From Photobacterium indicum (GTDB lineage: Bacteria; Pseudomonadota; Gammaproteobacteria; Enterobacterales; Vibrionaceae): a DNA stretch of 64,000 bases. The position numbers and the translations under genes were made by a program. The notes under the pieces were generated by a model. The model was not told the DNA's origin and ran no database searches. It saw only the letters and a list, made by a program, of their open reading frames with translations. This document shows positions 35,485 through 45,396 of this stretch, piece by piece. The number at the start of each line of letters is the position of its first letter. The stretch's first letter is position 1. The stretch covers positions 558,001-622,000 of the forward strand of contig NZ_PYOC01000001.1 of NCBI RefSeq assembly GCF_003026215.1, in the 5' to 3' direction.

Positions 35485-36552
35485 TTACAAGAATGACTTG
35501 AACGGTAATTCTGGTTCGTCTGTAAAGATGTCATCAAAACCACGAGGGTGCTGGTAGTACATCTTCGCTTGGTCTGTTGGGAAGGTGTATTTACCGCCCA
35601 CTTGCCAGAAGAAAGGACTAAAGCCATAACCCAGACGATCTTTTTTCATCTTCCATAACACTTCAATTTCACGAGGATCGTTTTGGAAGTTGGCCCAAAT
35701 ATCATGATGGAAAGGCATAACGACTTGTGCGTCTAATGATTCTCCGGCACGCAAGATGTCGGAAGCTGTCATTTTGTCGGTTACGCCACGTGGGTTTTCG
35801 CCGTAAGACAACAGAGCGACATCAATTTGATTGTCGTTGCCGTGTTTTGCGTAGTAATTTGAGTAGTGTGAATCCCCAGAATGGTAAACATTACCCCCCG
35901 TAGTTTTCACCAAATAGTTCACTGCGCGGTCGTCCATACCATCTAAAATCGACTTGTCGTATGAAGAGGTGCCTTCTGGTAGCGTTACTAATGCAGTACG
36001 GTCGAAAGCGTCCAATACTTTGATAGTTATATCGCCCACCGGAATCTCATCACCAACTTTGGCTATAATGCATCGATCTTCTGGCACGCCCCAGCCTGTC
36101 CATAGATCCACACAAGCTTTTGGTCCGATGAATTTCACGTGATCACCACAGTTATGCAGTACTGCAGAGGCAACGTTAATATCGATGTGATCGGCATGAT
36201 CATGGGTAGCCAATACCGCATCAATATTTTTAATTCCGAATGGATCAAGTACAAACGGTGAAGTTCGTAGGTTCGGCTGTAAGTTGCGTACACCACCCAT
36301 ACGCATCATCTGATGCTGGTTTTTCATGTGTGGGTTGCCGCGTGTTCTCTTGCCTGTACCACACCAAAAATCGATAGAAATGTTGGTGTTACCTTCAGAT
36401 TTTAGCCAAATTCCCGTACAACCGAGCCACCACATTGCAAAGGTACTAGGCTGCACATCTTCGTGATCAATCTCTTCGTTTAGCCATGTGCCCCACTCAG
36501 GGAACGTATTGAGAATCCATGATTCGCGGGTAATTTCGTCAACTTTGCTCAT
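35485..36552 (-). CDS. ulaG: L-ascorbate-6-phosphate lactonase
   Basis: Cytoplasmic metallo-beta-lactamase-fold enzyme that opens the lactone ring of L-ascorbate-6-P to 3-keto-L-gulonate-6-P, the first step after PTS uptake. The 355 aa match E. coli UlaG (354). It opens with [28 protein letters not shown], has the metal motif THDHADHID, and shows [13 protein letters not shown] and [11 protein letters not shown] 36552 has AAGG upstream. It follows ulaR2 by 109 bp on the same strand, with a hairpin between. Confidence 0.96.
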   Translation of the reverse strand: MSKVDEITRESWILNTFPEWGTWLNEEIDHEDVQPSTFAMWWLGCTGIWLKSEGNTNISIDFWCGTGKRTRGNPHMKNQHQMMRMGGVRNLQPNLRTSPFVLDPFGIKNIDAVLATHDHADHIDINVASAVLHNCGDHVKFIGPKACVDLWTGWGVPEDRCIIAKVGDEIPVGDITIKVLDAFDRTALVTLPEGTSSYDKSILDGMDDRAVNYLVKTTGGNVYHSGDSHYSNYYAKHGNDNQIDVALLSYGENPRGVTDKMTASDILRAGESLDAQVVMPFHHDIWANFQNDPREIEVLWKMKKDRLGYGFSPFFWQVGGKYTFPTDQAKMYYQHPRGFDDIFTDEPELPFKSFL

Positions 36553-36590
36553 CTGATAGACCTTTCGTTAAATGAATTTAAAAAATCGTC

Positions 36591-36617
36591 CGAAACGTGC
36601 CGGTATGGTGCGTTTCG
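36591..36617 (-). terminator. Hairpin between ulaR2 and ulaG
   Basis: cgaaacg / cgtttcg stem whose inner part can extend; on the minus strand a T run (GATTTTTTA) follows 3-4 nt later. It may attenuate read-through from ulaR2 into ulaG. Confidence 0.5.
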
Positions 36618-36661
36618 CTATAAAAACAAATGCGTACTTTTTTCTTTTTCTGGGTATTGGC

Positions 36662-37417
36662 TTATACCAACACCACTTCAATTCCTTGTGCTTCCAGCGC
36701 GGTCACTACATTGTGAGGGGCATCTCGCCCAGTGATCACTATGTCAATTTGAGCCGTGGAGGCAAATAACATCCCCACGCGTTGTCCGACTTTTGAACTG
36801 TCGACTAACACCACGAGTTTGGTTGCTTGTCTCATCATTTTTTGCTCTGACATAGCCGCGAGCATATCCATTTTGTATAGCCCATCAGCTGTTAAGCCTT
36901 TGCCACTAGTGAACATGTAATGCGCGGCGTAACCATGTCCCACTTCTTGATGGGGAGCCAGCATCAGGCCTCGTGTCCGGTGGTATTCCCCGCCAATGAT
37001 CACCACTTCATCATGCTCTTTCGTGATCAAATAACGGATCAGTGGGAAGTAATTAGTAATCACTAAGATATCGCTGCCGCAGATCTCTTGGCCTAATAAA
37101 AAGGCTGTTGAACCGCAGTTGATCAACACGCTGTCGCCACTGTGACAAAGCAGTGCGGCATAGTGCGCAATGCGTGTCTTTTCATCATGATTGGAAGTTT
37201 GATGAATGTTTATAGGTGACCAAAACATTCGTGTTTGTGGCTTTGCCTCTGCACCATTACGTACTTTGGTTAACTTGCCTTGCTCTTCCAATTTATTGAT
37301 GTCGCGTCTAGCTGTTGCTGGTGAGATACCAAAAGTATTGATGACTTTCTCAACCGTAATCGCTCGACGATGACTCAGAATATTAAGTAAAGCATTGTGG
37401 CGTTGTGATTCAGTCAT
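36662..37417 (-). CDS. ulaR: DeoR-family ascorbate-utilisation repressor (second UlaR copy)
   Basis: A 251-aa paralogue of the regulator at 32614-33369, with the same helix-turn-helix ([15 protein letters not shown]), [31 protein letters not shown] and [29 protein letters not shown] 37417 has AGAGG 9 nt upstream; the GTG 24 nt earlier has no site. It is divergent from ulaA across a region of phased TGAYT repeats. Having two UlaR copies is unusual; they could bind the same sites with different affinity, form heteromers or answer to different effectors. Which copy is the ancestral UlaR cannot be told here. Confidence 0.88.
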   Translation of the reverse strand: MTESQRHNALLNILSHRRAITVEKVINTFGISPATARRDINKLEEQGKLTKVRNGAEAKPQTRMFWSPINIHQTSNHDEKTRIAHYAALLCHSGDSVLINCGSTAFLLGQEICGSDILVITNYFPLIRYLITKEHDEVVIIGGEYHRTRGLMLAPHQEVGHGYAAHYMFTSGKGLTADGLYKMDMLAAMSEQKMMRQATKLVVLVDSSKVGQRVGMLFASTAQIDIVITGRDAPHNVVTALEAQGIEVVLV

Positions 37418-37441
37418 GTGTCTTACCTCTACTGCTTTCAC

Positions 37442-37876
37442 AATGACACTTTGTGATTTGAAATGACTATAACAATCACAATTATGATTATCAATGATTA
37501 CTTATGGTGTTTTGTGACTGAGTTAAAACTTTATTTCCATCGATTTAACGAAGAGGTTACAACTTGTTGAAATTAAAGTGAGAAGTGTCAAAAAGGATTT
37601 TTTTGCGAGTTAGTTAGCATTTTCAACCGTTTTGATACGTATTATCACCCACCTGATAGCCAAAATTGATCTGTATCAATAGGAAGAGATAATCAACGAG
37701 AGCTCTCTCACATAAAATCAAACTATGACTTTTTATGATTATTTGTGATTGCTATGGTGATTACGCGAACAGAAAGCAGGTTGATAAAAATAGAGAATAA
37801 GAAACGGCGAAAAGCCAATCACCCCGTGATAGAAAGCGATGAGGTGTACGCACCTACGTTGCGATGGAGCATCATT
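37442..37876. promoter_or_regulatory. ulaR2-ulaA divergent control region with two blocks of phased TGAYT repeats
   Basis: Block 1: TGACA 37444, TGATT 37454, TGACT 37464, an inverted copy at 37474-37480, TGATT 37485, TGATT 37495 and TGGTG 37505. Block 2: TGACT 37726, TGATT 37736, TGATT 37746 and TGGTG 37755. Spacing is 10-11 bp throughout, so all copies face the same side of the helix. Block 1 abuts ulaR2 and block 2 lies about 120-150 bp before the ulaA start, consistent with two operators looping the region. Confidence 0.65.
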
Positions 37877-39634
37877 ATGGACACCATATACGACATTTTT
37901 TACATCTTCTACAGCCAAGTCATGACAAAGGCCCCGTTATTACTTGGCTTAGTAACATGTATTGGTTACATCTTGTTAAGACGTGATACGACCACTGTTA
38001 TAAAAGGCACGATCAAAACCATTGTTGGCTTTATGTTGGTACAAGTTGGTGCTGGCACTTTGGTTGCTGGTTTTAAACCAGTGATTGAAAAACTCTCTGA
38101 ATACCATGGCTTAACGGGGTCGGTTATTGACCCTTACACCACCATGATGTCCACAATGGAAACTATGGGTGATAACTACTCATGGGTTGGTTATGCCGTA
38201 TTAATGGCCTTAGGTCTCAATATCCTCCTGGTGGTTTTTCGCCGATATACTGGTATTCGAACCATTATGCTGACGGGACACATCATGTTCCAACAAGCAG
38301 GTTTGATAGCGGTGTTCTACTTTATTCTTGGCGCTGGCATGTGGGAAACCATCATTTATTCGGCGATCTTGATGGCTCTGTATTGGGGTATTTCCTCCAA
38401 CATTATGTTCAAACCGACCGAAGAAGTAACGGGTGGCGCAGGTTTCTCTATTGGTCACCAACAACAGGTTGCGTCATGGATTGCGACTAAAGTTGCTCCA
38501 AAATTGGGTAATAAAGAAGACAGTGTTGACCACCTTAAACTGCCTAAATGGCTACACATTTTTCACGACAGCATTGCTGCTACAGCAATTGTGATGACAG
38601 TGTTCTTCGGTATTATTTTGTTGTCATTCGGCCTTGATAACTTGCAAGCAATGGCAGGTAAAACGAACTGGTTCATTTATATTCTTGAAACTGGGTTGAA
38701 GTTTGCTGTTGCGATTCAAGTGATTGTTGCCGGTGTACGCATGTTCGTGGCGGAATTGTCAGAAGCCTTTAAAGGGGTGTCAGAACGTGTGATTCCGAAT
38801 GCGGTTTTGGCGATTGACTGTGCGGCGATTTATGCTTACTCACCGAATGCGATGGTATTTGGTTTTATGTGGGGTGCGATTGGTCAGTTTACGGCTGTGT
38901 TAGCGATGCTTGCTTTTGATGCTCCTATCATGATTATTCCTGGCTTTATTCCAATGTTTTTCTCGAATGCGACCATCGGTGTGTTTGCTAACCACTTTGG
39001 TGGCTGGAAAGCTGTGATGAAGATCTGTTTCGTCATGGGCATCATTGAGGTATTAGGCTCTGCATGGGCGATTCATTTGTTTGCGCAACAAGGCACAGAA
39101 TTTAATGGCTGGATGGGCATGGCTGATTGGGCGTTAGTATTCCCACCAATCATGCAAGGTCTGTCTATGTCGAGCTGGTTCTTCTTTGTTTTGCTAGCGG
39201 CTGCTGGTGTGTACATGTTCTTTGCTTCAAAAACATTGCGTGCTGAAGAAGATGCAGAAGCGGTGTTGGCTGTTACACAACCGACAGAAGAAGTTGTGGC
39301 GGACGTTGCAGAGCGAGCGATTGAAAGTTCAGCAGGGCGCGCTATTCGTATTCTGGCTGTGTGCGGGAACGGACAAGGTTCATCTATGATGATGAAAATG
39401 AAGATCGGTAAATACCTAGAGAAGAAAGGGATACCGCATGTCATGGATTCGTGTGCTGTTTCAGATTACAAATCCAAACTCGTGAATACCGACATTATTG
39501 TGTCTTCTAAACACCTTTCCGGTGAGATGCAACCGGGTGAGGGCAAGTATGTACTGGGCGTACAAAACATGCTGAATCCTAATTCTTTCGGTGATGAATT
39601 GCTGAGCTTAATCAATAAAAATTTAGCAAATTAA
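37877..39634 (+). CDS. ulaA: L-ascorbate PTS EIIC-EIIB fusion
   Basis: Inner-membrane permease for L-ascorbate joined to its EIIB domain, 585 aa. The EIIC part (about 1-465) follows UlaA/SgaT closely: [78 protein letters not shown] and [22 protein letters not shown]. After a linker, the EIIB domain has the phospho-Cys C496 in [20 protein letters not shown]. coli encodes these as separate ulaA and ulaB. ATG 37877 has GGAG upstream and matches the E. coli start; the frame is open 44 codons further upstream through the operator block, which argues against a longer protein. Confidence 0.94.
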   Translation: MDTIYDIFYIFYSQVMTKAPLLLGLVTCIGYILLRRDTTTVIKGTIKTIVGFMLVQVGAGTLVAGFKPVIEKLSEYHGLTGSVIDPYTTMMSTMETMGDNYSWVGYAVLMALGLNILLVVFRRYTGIRTIMLTGHIMFQQAGLIAVFYFILGAGMWETIIYSAILMALYWGISSNIMFKPTEEVTGGAGFSIGHQQQVASWIATKVAPKLGNKEDSVDHLKLPKWLHIFHDSIAATAIVMTVFFGIILLSFGLDNLQAMAGKTNWFIYILETGLKFAVAIQVIVAGVRMFVAELSEAFKGVSERVIPNAVLAIDCAAIYAYSPNAMVFGFMWGAIGQFTAVLAMLAFDAPIMIIPGFIPMFFSNATIGVFANHFGGWKAVMKICFVMGIIEVLGSAWAIHLFAQQGTEFNGWMGMADWALVFPPIMQGLSMSSWFFFVLLAAAGVYMFFASKTLRAEEDAEAVLAVTQPTEEVVADVAERAIESSAGRAIRILAVCGNGQGSSMMMKMKIGKYLEKKGIPHVMDSCAVSDYKSKLVNTDIIVSSKHLSGEMQPGEGKYVLGVQNMLNPNSFGDELLSLINKNLAN

Positions 39635-39644
39635 TCACAATGCC

Positions 39645-39677
39645 TCGGTGGGTTGTTGGCAGAGTACAATCCACCGA
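39645..39677 (+). other. Intercistronic hairpin between ulaA and ulaC
   Basis: A 12-bp stem (tcggtgggttgt / acaatccaccga, one G-U pair) with a 9-nt loop and no T tract lies between the two PTS genes. It probably tunes the ratio of EIICB to EIIA through mRNA processing. Confidence 0.5.
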
Positions 39678-39693
39678 ACACATGGAGTACATC

Positions 39694-40170
39694 ATGAATT
39701 TTAAACAATCATTGAACGACAACAATTCCATTAATCTTCAAGCACAAGCTGCAGATTGGAAAGCGGCGATTAAATTGGGTACCGATATGCTGATTGCTTC
39801 GGGAGCGGTGCAACCTAGTTATCACGACGCCATCATTAGTAGTGTGGAAAAGTTGGGACCTTACATTGTGATTGCTCCGAATTTTGCGATGCCACATGCT
39901 CGTCCTGAAGATGGCGTGAATCGCACCGCTTTTGCTTTAGTAACATTGCAACAGCCTGTGTATTTTGAGGGGGAAGAAGAGCCTGTTGATGTTCTGGTGA
40001 CGTTGGCTGGCAGTTCATCAGATGAGCATATGGAAGGTCTGATGGAAGTGACGCAGGTATTGGAAGATGACGACAGTGAAACGGGGGTTGATCTCGATAA
40101 GCTTCGCCATTGTCGCAGTAAAGATGATGTGTACCGTGTGATTGAAGAAGCGTTAGCGCTTGCTGTGTAA
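39694..40170 (+). CDS. ulaC: L-ascorbate PTS EIIA
   Basis: Cytoplasmic phosphocarrier that takes phosphate from HPr and passes it to the EIIB domain of the ascorbate permease. The 158-aa protein has the mannitol/fructose-type EIIA signature with the phospho-His H68 in APNFAMPHARPEDGV and the downstream VLVTLAGSSSDEHMEGL. ATG 39694 has GGAG 8 nt upstream; upstream in-frame starts lie within the intercistronic hairpin. Second gene of the plus-strand ula arm. Confidence 0.93.
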   Translation: MNFKQSLNDNNSINLQAQAADWKAAIKLGTDMLIASGAVQPSYHDAIISSVEKLGPYIVIAPNFAMPHARPEDGVNRTAFALVTLQQPVYFEGEEEPVDVLVTLAGSSSDEHMEGLMEVTQVLEDDDSETGVDLDKLRHCRSKDDVYRVIEEALALAV

Positions 40171-40238
40171 GCGACATATGCACGGCTGACTATCTATGGG
40201 CAGTGTGTTGGCATGCTGCCCAATATAGGAGATGAACA

Positions 40239-40931
40239 ATGTTTAATGCATTGAAAGAGAAAGTCTTGGAAGCGAACCTGCTGTTGCCGAAATACGATTT
40301 GGTGACCTTTACGTGGGGTAATGTATCTGAAATTGATCGCGTAAGAGGCGTGGTCGCCATTAAGCCCTCAGGGGTAGATTATGATGTCATGACGGTGAAT
40401 GACATTGTGGTGGTCGATTTAACTGGCAAGGTGATAGAAGGGACGATGAATCCGTCCAGTGATACCGCGACTCACCTTGAGTTGTACAAGGCATTTCCTG
40501 CATTAGGAGGAATTGTACATACCCATTCTCGCCATGGCACGATATGGGCACAGGCGGGGTTAGATATCCCAGCGTTAGGCACTACCCATGCTGATTATTT
40601 TTACGGTGATATTCCGTGCACGCGTTCATTAACGCCGCGTGAGATCGACAATGATTATGAGAAGAATACGGGCTTAGTGATCGTTGAAGAATTCACTCGC
40701 CGTGACATTGACCCGAGTGCAGTACCTAGCGCAATCATTGCTGGCCATGCCCCTTTTTCGTGGGGTAAAGATGCGTTTGACGCCGTACATAATGCTGTAG
40801 TGCTAGAAGAAGTGGCTGCAATGGCATTATCGACACGCAGCTTAAACAGTGGCATTAGAATTCAACAAGAATTATCGGATAAACACTATTTCAGAAAGCA
40901 CGGTGCCAACGCGTATTACGGACAAAAATAG
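40239..40931 (+). CDS. ulaF: L-ribulose-5-phosphate 4-epimerase
   Basis: Zinc-dependent class II aldolase-family epimerase that converts L-ribulose-5-P to D-xylulose-5-P, the exit of the ascorbate route into the pentose phosphate pathway. The 230 aa match UlaF/AraD size. Motifs are [15 protein letters not shown], the phosphate-binding [15 protein letters not shown], the zinc histidines in [12 protein letters not shown] and [19 protein letters not shown], and a C-terminal [16 protein letters not shown] precedes ATG 40239. No arabinose genes are near, and the ula context assigns it to ascorbate. Confidence 0.95.
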   Translation: MFNALKEKVLEANLLLPKYDLVTFTWGNVSEIDRVRGVVAIKPSGVDYDVMTVNDIVVVDLTGKVIEGTMNPSSDTATHLELYKAFPALGGIVHTHSRHGTIWAQAGLDIPALGTTHADYFYGDIPCTRSLTPREIDNDYEKNTGLVIVEEFTRRDIDPSAVPSAIIAGHAPFSWGKDAFDAVHNAVVLEEVAAMALSTRSLNSGIRIQQELSDKHYFRKHGANAYYGQK

Positions 40932-41151
40932 GCGTGAATGTTATTGCTTGAATTATCGAGCCAGCTACTAAGTGCTTCATCAACATGTATTCCTGACACA
41001 TTGACGACAGTACACCGTAATTGTATGACCAAAGATAAGTGATTGAAGACTTATCGGGTTTCGTGCGCCTGCATGTTGGCGGCAATACAAAACAATGGGC
41101 TATTTATTATCGATGTAAATGACTTAACCATTTCGAAAAGGATTAAAAACC

Positions 41152-41796
41152 ATGACTAAACCACTATTACAAATTGCATTGGATTCAACTGACTTAGCTA
41201 CCGCTGTAACCGTTGCGAATAACGTGGAAAGTTTTGTTGATGTGATCGAAATAGGCACTATTCTCGCGTTTGCGGAAGGTATGTCTGCTGTAAGTACACT
41301 GCGTAAACGCCACCCTGAACATATTATTGTGTGTGATATGAAAACCACCGATGGCGGGGCGATTTTAGCCAAGATGGCATTTGAAGCTGGAGCTGACTGG
41401 ATCACCGTCTCGGCTGCTGCACATATTGCGACCATCGAAGCGTGTAAGAAAGTGGCGGATAATTTTAATGGCGAAATCCAAATTGAATTGTACGGAAATT
41501 GGACTTTGAAGGACGCCCAAGATTGGGTAGATTTAGGTATAAAACAGGCGATTTACCACCGTTCACGTGATGCGGAATTAGCCGGTGTGAGTTGGACTCC
41601 TGAAGATATCAGCCGTATGCGAGTGTTGTCTGAAATGGGTATCGAAGTGTCAATTACTGGCGGTATTGTGCCGGAAGACATTCACTTGTTTGAGGGAATT
41701 AAAGCAAAAACCTTTATTGCGGGCCGTGCTCTTGCCAATGATACGGGTAAGGTGACTGCTGAAGCGCTGCGTACTGAAATTAACAAATATTGGTAA
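41152..41796 (+). CDS. ulaD: 3-keto-L-gulonate-6-phosphate decarboxylase
   Basis: Cytoplasmic TIM-barrel enzyme of the orotidine-5'-phosphate decarboxylase suprafamily that turns 3-keto-L-gulonate-6-P into L-xylulose-5-P and carbon dioxide. The 214 aa carry PLLQIALDSTDLATA, the catalytic DxKTxD box in IIVCDMKTTDGGAI, IYHRSRDAE and a phosphate-binding SITGGIVPED...FIAGRALAND. AAGGA lies upstream of ATG 41152. It is separated from ulaF by a 220-bp gap without a gene but with a small hairpin (41034-41055), so it may have its own promoter. The HPr-like gene follows 13 bp after its stop. Confidence 0.95.
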   Translation: MTKPLLQIALDSTDLATAVTVANNVESFVDVIEIGTILAFAEGMSAVSTLRKRHPEHIIVCDMKTTDGGAILAKMAFEAGADWITVSAAAHIATIEACKKVADNFNGEIQIELYGNWTLKDAQDWVDLGIKQAIYHRSRDAELAGVSWTPEDISRMRVLSEMGIEVSITGGIVPEDIHLFEGIKAKTFIAGRALANDTGKVTAEALRTEINKYW

Positions 41797-41809
41797 GGAC
41801 CGAGCTATT

Positions 41810-42070
41810 ATGGAATATTTTGACTTCAACATTACCAATGAAAATGGCTTGCATACTCGGCCAGGAGCGTTGCTGGTGAAAGCTTGTAAGGGTTTTTCTT
41901 CTTCAGTTACGGTGACTAAAGGTGAGCGAACAGTGAATGCCAAAAGTTTGATGAAGTTAATGGGCTTGGGTATTTGTAAGAATGACCAAATTTTAGTGTC
42001 TGTCGAGGGCGACGATGAAGCTGAAGCGATTGCTTACCTTCACGGTTTCTTGGCTGAATTAAAAGGGTAG
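41810..42070 (+). CDS. HPr-like phosphocarrier encoded in the ula operon
   Basis: An 86-aa protein with full HPr hallmarks: the active-site H15 in NENGLHTRPGALLVK with R17 and P18, S46 in NAKSLMKLM, and a C-terminal DDEAEAIAYLHGFL. It should carry phosphate from EI to EIIA proteins. It lies 13 bp behind ulaD and closes the plus-strand ula arm before a strong terminator. E. coli ula has no such gene; FruB/FPr and DhaM are examples of pathway-bound HPr domains. That it serves UlaC specifically is inference from position. Confidence 0.92.
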   Translation: MEYFDFNITNENGLHTRPGALLVKACKGFSSSVTVTKGERTVNAKSLMKLMGLGICKNDQILVSVEGDDEAEAIAYLHGFLAELKG

Positions 42071-42112
42071 TTAAAGAAACCGCCTAAATTAACTAACAAA
42101 ACCGTGGTGTTG

Positions 42113-42145
42113 AAAAGGCAGTAATTTTCTATTACTGCCTTTTTG
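42113..42145. terminator. Bidirectional terminator between ula operon and decarboxylase gene
   Basis: A 13-bp perfect stem (aaaaggcagtaat / attactgcctttt) with a 5-nt loop, T-rich on both sides, sits between convergent genes. Confidence 0.9.
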
Positions 42146-42182
42146 TTAATAGGAACTGTAATTACCTATAATAGAAGCGAGC

Positions 42183-43652
42183 CTAACTACACAGCGTAGC
42201 ATCAGACTGGGTGTGCGCTTCCTGAACTTTCTCCAGTTCCATATGATAGATTTCAATGATTTTTTCTGCAGAAGCGTCAATATCTTGTGCTGTAGTATGG
42301 CAGCTCAAAACAGAGAACAGCATAGTTTTTAGCCCTTTGTAGCCAGACGTCGAGGGGTAACAAAAACCATCTTGTTGCAGTTGGTGAACAATACGGGCGG
42401 TCAACTGATCACGAAATGCGTCATCTCCCTTACCAAACTGAGCAGAGAAACGGTTTGATACCACATCATTGAGAATGGTGATGCCATCAACATTACGAAG
42501 TTTATCAGCCATTCGTTTTGCTAATGTGCAGCAGTTATCTAAATGGGCTTGAATACCTTCTTTACCCAGCGATTTGATCGTGGCGTATACTGGTACTCCT
42601 CGAGCTCGACGAGAGGCTGATATACCGAAGTTAATAGCATTTCTGTCTGGTTTTGCAATGGCGTCAGTGAGGTAATCTCCCATGTTACTCCCCCCCATAG
42701 CCTTCGCTAATAAACCTGCATCTTTTACTATCACCATGCCGCTGTCATAAGGCATGTTGAACCATTTATGACCGTCGGTATCCCATGAGTCCGCTTTCTC
42801 AATCCCTTTTAATAAATGTTTTTGCGTATCACTTGCGGCCGACCACAAGCCAATAGCACCATCAACATGAAGCCAAGCATTCGGGTGGGCTTCAACACTC
42901 GATGCAATTTCATCAAACGGGTCAAAAGCACCTGAATCGATACACCCAGCCTGAGCACAAACTAAGGTTGGCCCATCACATTCGGCTAGGATAGCTGGTA
43001 ATGTATCTGGAATAATTCGGAGGTTCTGATCGGTGGGAATCGTCTTGATGTCTTTAAGCCCAATGCCAATCATTGATAAAGCACGCTTAATAGTCGAATG
43101 AATTTGATCACTCATAACTACATGAATACGGGGCGCGCCATATAAGCCATTCGCAGCAACATCCCAGCCCGCTTTTTCCAACAAGCTGTTACGTGCAGTG
43201 ATCAGTGCAGTGTAAATAGCCTCTTGAGCGCCAGAGGTAAAACCCACACCTGCGGTTTTCGGTAGGTTGAGCAGATCCAGCATCCACTCTGCAGCCGTTT
43301 CTTCAACAATGGATGTTGCGGGGCTTGATACGTAATAAGGTACATTCTGATCCCATGCGCTCACGAGCCAATCAGCCGCTAACGCAACAGGGAACGAGCC
43401 ACCAATTGCATAGCCAAAATAGCGAGGTCCACCTGAGCCGATCAATCCTTCTTCAACATCCGTGACCAATTTCTGAATCACTTGATCTGGGGCTGTTCCT
43501 GTAATAGGCAGTGTTCCCCCTATTGCTTCTCGGAGACTCCCTGAACTTGACTGTTTATCAATTGGTCTTTCAGGCAAAGATTCTAGGTAATCGACTGCAT
43601 GGTCTAATGAACTATTTAGTAATTGACGATATTGATTAAACTTATGGGACAT
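42183..43652 (-). CDS. Group II PLP-dependent amino-acid decarboxylase-like enzyme
   Basis: A 489-aa fold-type I PLP enzyme. The features are HTH-free N-terminal helices, GPRYFGYAIGGSFPVALAADWLVSAWDQN, GVGFTSGAQEAIYTALITARN, HVDGAIGLW with the cofactor Asp, and the Schiff-base Lys in SWDTDGHKWFNMPYDSG. The family includes aromatic-amino-acid, glutamate, diaminobutyrate and tyrosine decarboxylases plus some aldehyde synthases; the substrate is not set by sequence. ATG 43652 has TGAGG upstream, whereas the frame is open 17 codons beyond without a good site. It is divergent from the amidohydrolase gene. The shared 358-bp gap shows no clear operator. Confidence 0.85.
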   Translation of the reverse strand: MSHKFNQYRQLLNSSLDHAVDYLESLPERPIDKQSSSGSLREAIGGTLPITGTAPDQVIQKLVTDVEEGLIGSGGPRYFGYAIGGSFPVALAADWLVSAWDQNVPYYVSSPATSIVEETAAEWMLDLLNLPKTAGVGFTSGAQEAIYTALITARNSLLEKAGWDVAANGLYGAPRIHVVMSDQIHSTIKRALSMIGIGLKDIKTIPTDQNLRIIPDTLPAILAECDGPTLVCAQAGCIDSGAFDPFDEIASSVEAHPNAWLHVDGAIGLWSAASDTQKHLLKGIEKADSWDTDGHKWFNMPYDSGMVIVKDAGLLAKAMGGSNMGDYLTDAIAKPDRNAINFGISASRRARGVPVYATIKSLGKEGIQAHLDNCCTLAKRMADKLRNVDGITILNDVVSNRFSAQFGKGDDAFRDQLTARIVHQLQQDGFCYPSTSGYKGLKTMLFSVLSCHTTAQDIDASAEKIIEIYHMELEKVQEAHTQSDATLCS

Positions 43653-44010
43653 AATAAACCTCATTAAAATAACTGAACGACCCCTATAAATTACCCTTAT
43701 CACAGATAACTTCTTACCAATTCACGCCACTTGGGGATGTCAGTACAGATTGTGTCGCATCTTGGAATAGAAAGGCATTGGCAGAACGTAGCGTTATTCT
43801 TGATCACTCTACATTGAACTGATGGGCACAAAAATATGGGCCACAACTGAAACCTCGAACTCTCGAGAAAAGTGCCTGTAATAAAAAAGATGTCACGATA
43901 CTTCCCTGTGGTGTTGTTGGCGCAAAATGATAAATACCGCCTTAAATAAACCGATAAATTGACTTCGTAAGCAAGACATTATGAATGTGAATATTATTAA
44001 GGGCACAATT
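43653..44010. promoter_or_regulatory. Divergent gap between decarboxylase and amidohydrolase genes
   Basis: 358 bp without a supported gene. It must hold two promoters. A palindromic CTCGAG lies in tctcgaga (43862-43869), but nothing ties it to a regulator. Confidence 0.3.
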
Positions 44011-45273
44011 ATGATTTTAATTAAAAATGCGAATCTATTTAACGGTACAGATGAAAAGCTAATTCAAAATGTGAATGTAGTTATTGAAAATAATATTGTC
44101 ATAAAAATCACCAAGGATGCTGTTGACGAGAGCACTATCGAGAAAGTGATTGATGCGAATGGCCATACGGTAATGCCCGGTCTGATTGATGCTCACGTTC
44201 ACATTACGTTATCTGAAGCGCCACATATTCTAGATACCATGACGACGGAAGAGATTGCAATACGTTCGGCAAAAGTGGCAGAAGGGATGTTGATGCGTGG
44301 CTTTACGTCTGTTCGTGATGTTGCGGGTAATACGACAGGTCTTAAAGTGTCTATCGATAATGGTTATGCGACAGGCCCTCGAATTTTCCCATCTCAAGCT
44401 GCAATTTCTCAAACATCAGGACACTCAGATTACCGTCAGAACCGTGGACAGAAGCGTTTTAATAACCATGAAGATTCTCCGTTGATGAAGACGGGGGCAT
44501 TTACGATTGCAGATGGTCGTGCCGAGGTGCTAAAGGCCGTGCGTGAGCAGCTGTTTATGGGAGCATCCCAAATTAAAATTATGGCGGGTGGTGGTGCCTC
44601 ATCAATTTTTGATCCACTCGATACGCTTCAATATACCTTAGATGAATTGAAAGCGGCGGTTGAAGCTGCATCAGACTACGGTACTTACGTGGCGGCACAC
44701 ATCCATACAACAGAAGCGATGAAAAGAGCGGCAGAAGCGGGCATTATGTCATTTGAGCATGCCACAATTATGGATGAAGATGTTGCTCAAACGATTAAAG
44801 AGAAAGGTATTTTTGTTATCCCGTCATACTTTACCTCATCACTCATTGCTGAGCGTAAAATTCCTTTAGGTTCAGAAGTGTTGTATCAGAAAACAGAGCG
44901 TGTTGGAAAAGCCATGTTACGTTCTGCAGAACTGATAAAAAAGTATGAGATAGAGAATATTTGTTACGGTACAGACTGTGTTGGTACATTGAATGTTCAT
45001 GCAACCCAATCAAGTGAGCTAGAGGCCATTGAGAAAGTGTTTGATTCTTTAACGGCGCTGAAAATGGCAACGTCGAACTGTGGGCGCTTGTTTGAACTAT
45101 CGACATACCAACATCCTTATCAAGAAGGCAAAATTGGTCAATTGGTAGAAGGTGCCTACGCCGATCTGTTGATTATCGATGGTAATCCGTTAGAAGGCGT
45201 TGCATGTGTAGTGAACCCTGAAACGCAGAAAGTTATCATGAAAGATGGCGTAATGTATAAAAACGCCTTTTAA
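44011..45273 (+). CDS. Metal-dependent amidohydrolase of the prolidase/imidazolonepropionase-like type
   Basis: A 420-aa cytoplasmic enzyme of the amidohydrolase superfamily. The binuclear metal site is visible: HxH in MPGLIDAHVHITL, the bridging carboxylated Lys in QIKIMAGGG, His in VAAHIHTTEAM, a further His in SFEHATIMD and the catalytic Asp in CYGTDCVG. Characterised relatives cleave Xaa-Pro, Xaa-Arg or Xaa-Lys dipeptides and similar acyl-amino acids. ATG 44011 has AAGGG 8 nt upstream, better than the ATG at 43981. It is divergent from the decarboxylase and convergent with the carrier/racemase operon, so it may supply the amino acid those genes handle. Confidence 0.87.
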   Translation: MILIKNANLFNGTDEKLIQNVNVVIENNIVIKITKDAVDESTIEKVIDANGHTVMPGLIDAHVHITLSEAPHILDTMTTEEIAIRSAKVAEGMLMRGFTSVRDVAGNTTGLKVSIDNGYATGPRIFPSQAAISQTSGHSDYRQNRGQKRFNNHEDSPLMKTGAFTIADGRAEVLKAVREQLFMGASQIKIMAGGGASSIFDPLDTLQYTLDELKAAVEAASDYGTYVAAHIHTTEAMKRAAEAGIMSFEHATIMDEDVAQTIKEKGIFVIPSYFTSSLIAERKIPLGSEVLYQKTERVGKAMLRSAELIKKYEIENICYGTDCVGTLNVHATQSSELEAIEKVFDSLTALKMATSNCGRLFELSTYQHPYQEGKIGQLVEGAYADLLIIDGNPLEGVACVVNPETQKVIMKDGVMYKNAF

Positions 45274-45396
45274 CAAGCGCAACAATCCTGAATATTTATC
45301 TGTTTAGGTTCAGCTTTACTCGCTAGCAAACACACTTCCCCAGTAACTAATATCTATCAGGGAAGTGTGTTGCTATTAACGAGTAGCTAATAACAA

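Noticed and set aside
43653..44010. A 42-codon open stretch on the minus strand between decarboxylase and amidohydrolase
   Set aside because: No start codon or ribosome site and no recognisable similarity; the position fits a promoter region better.
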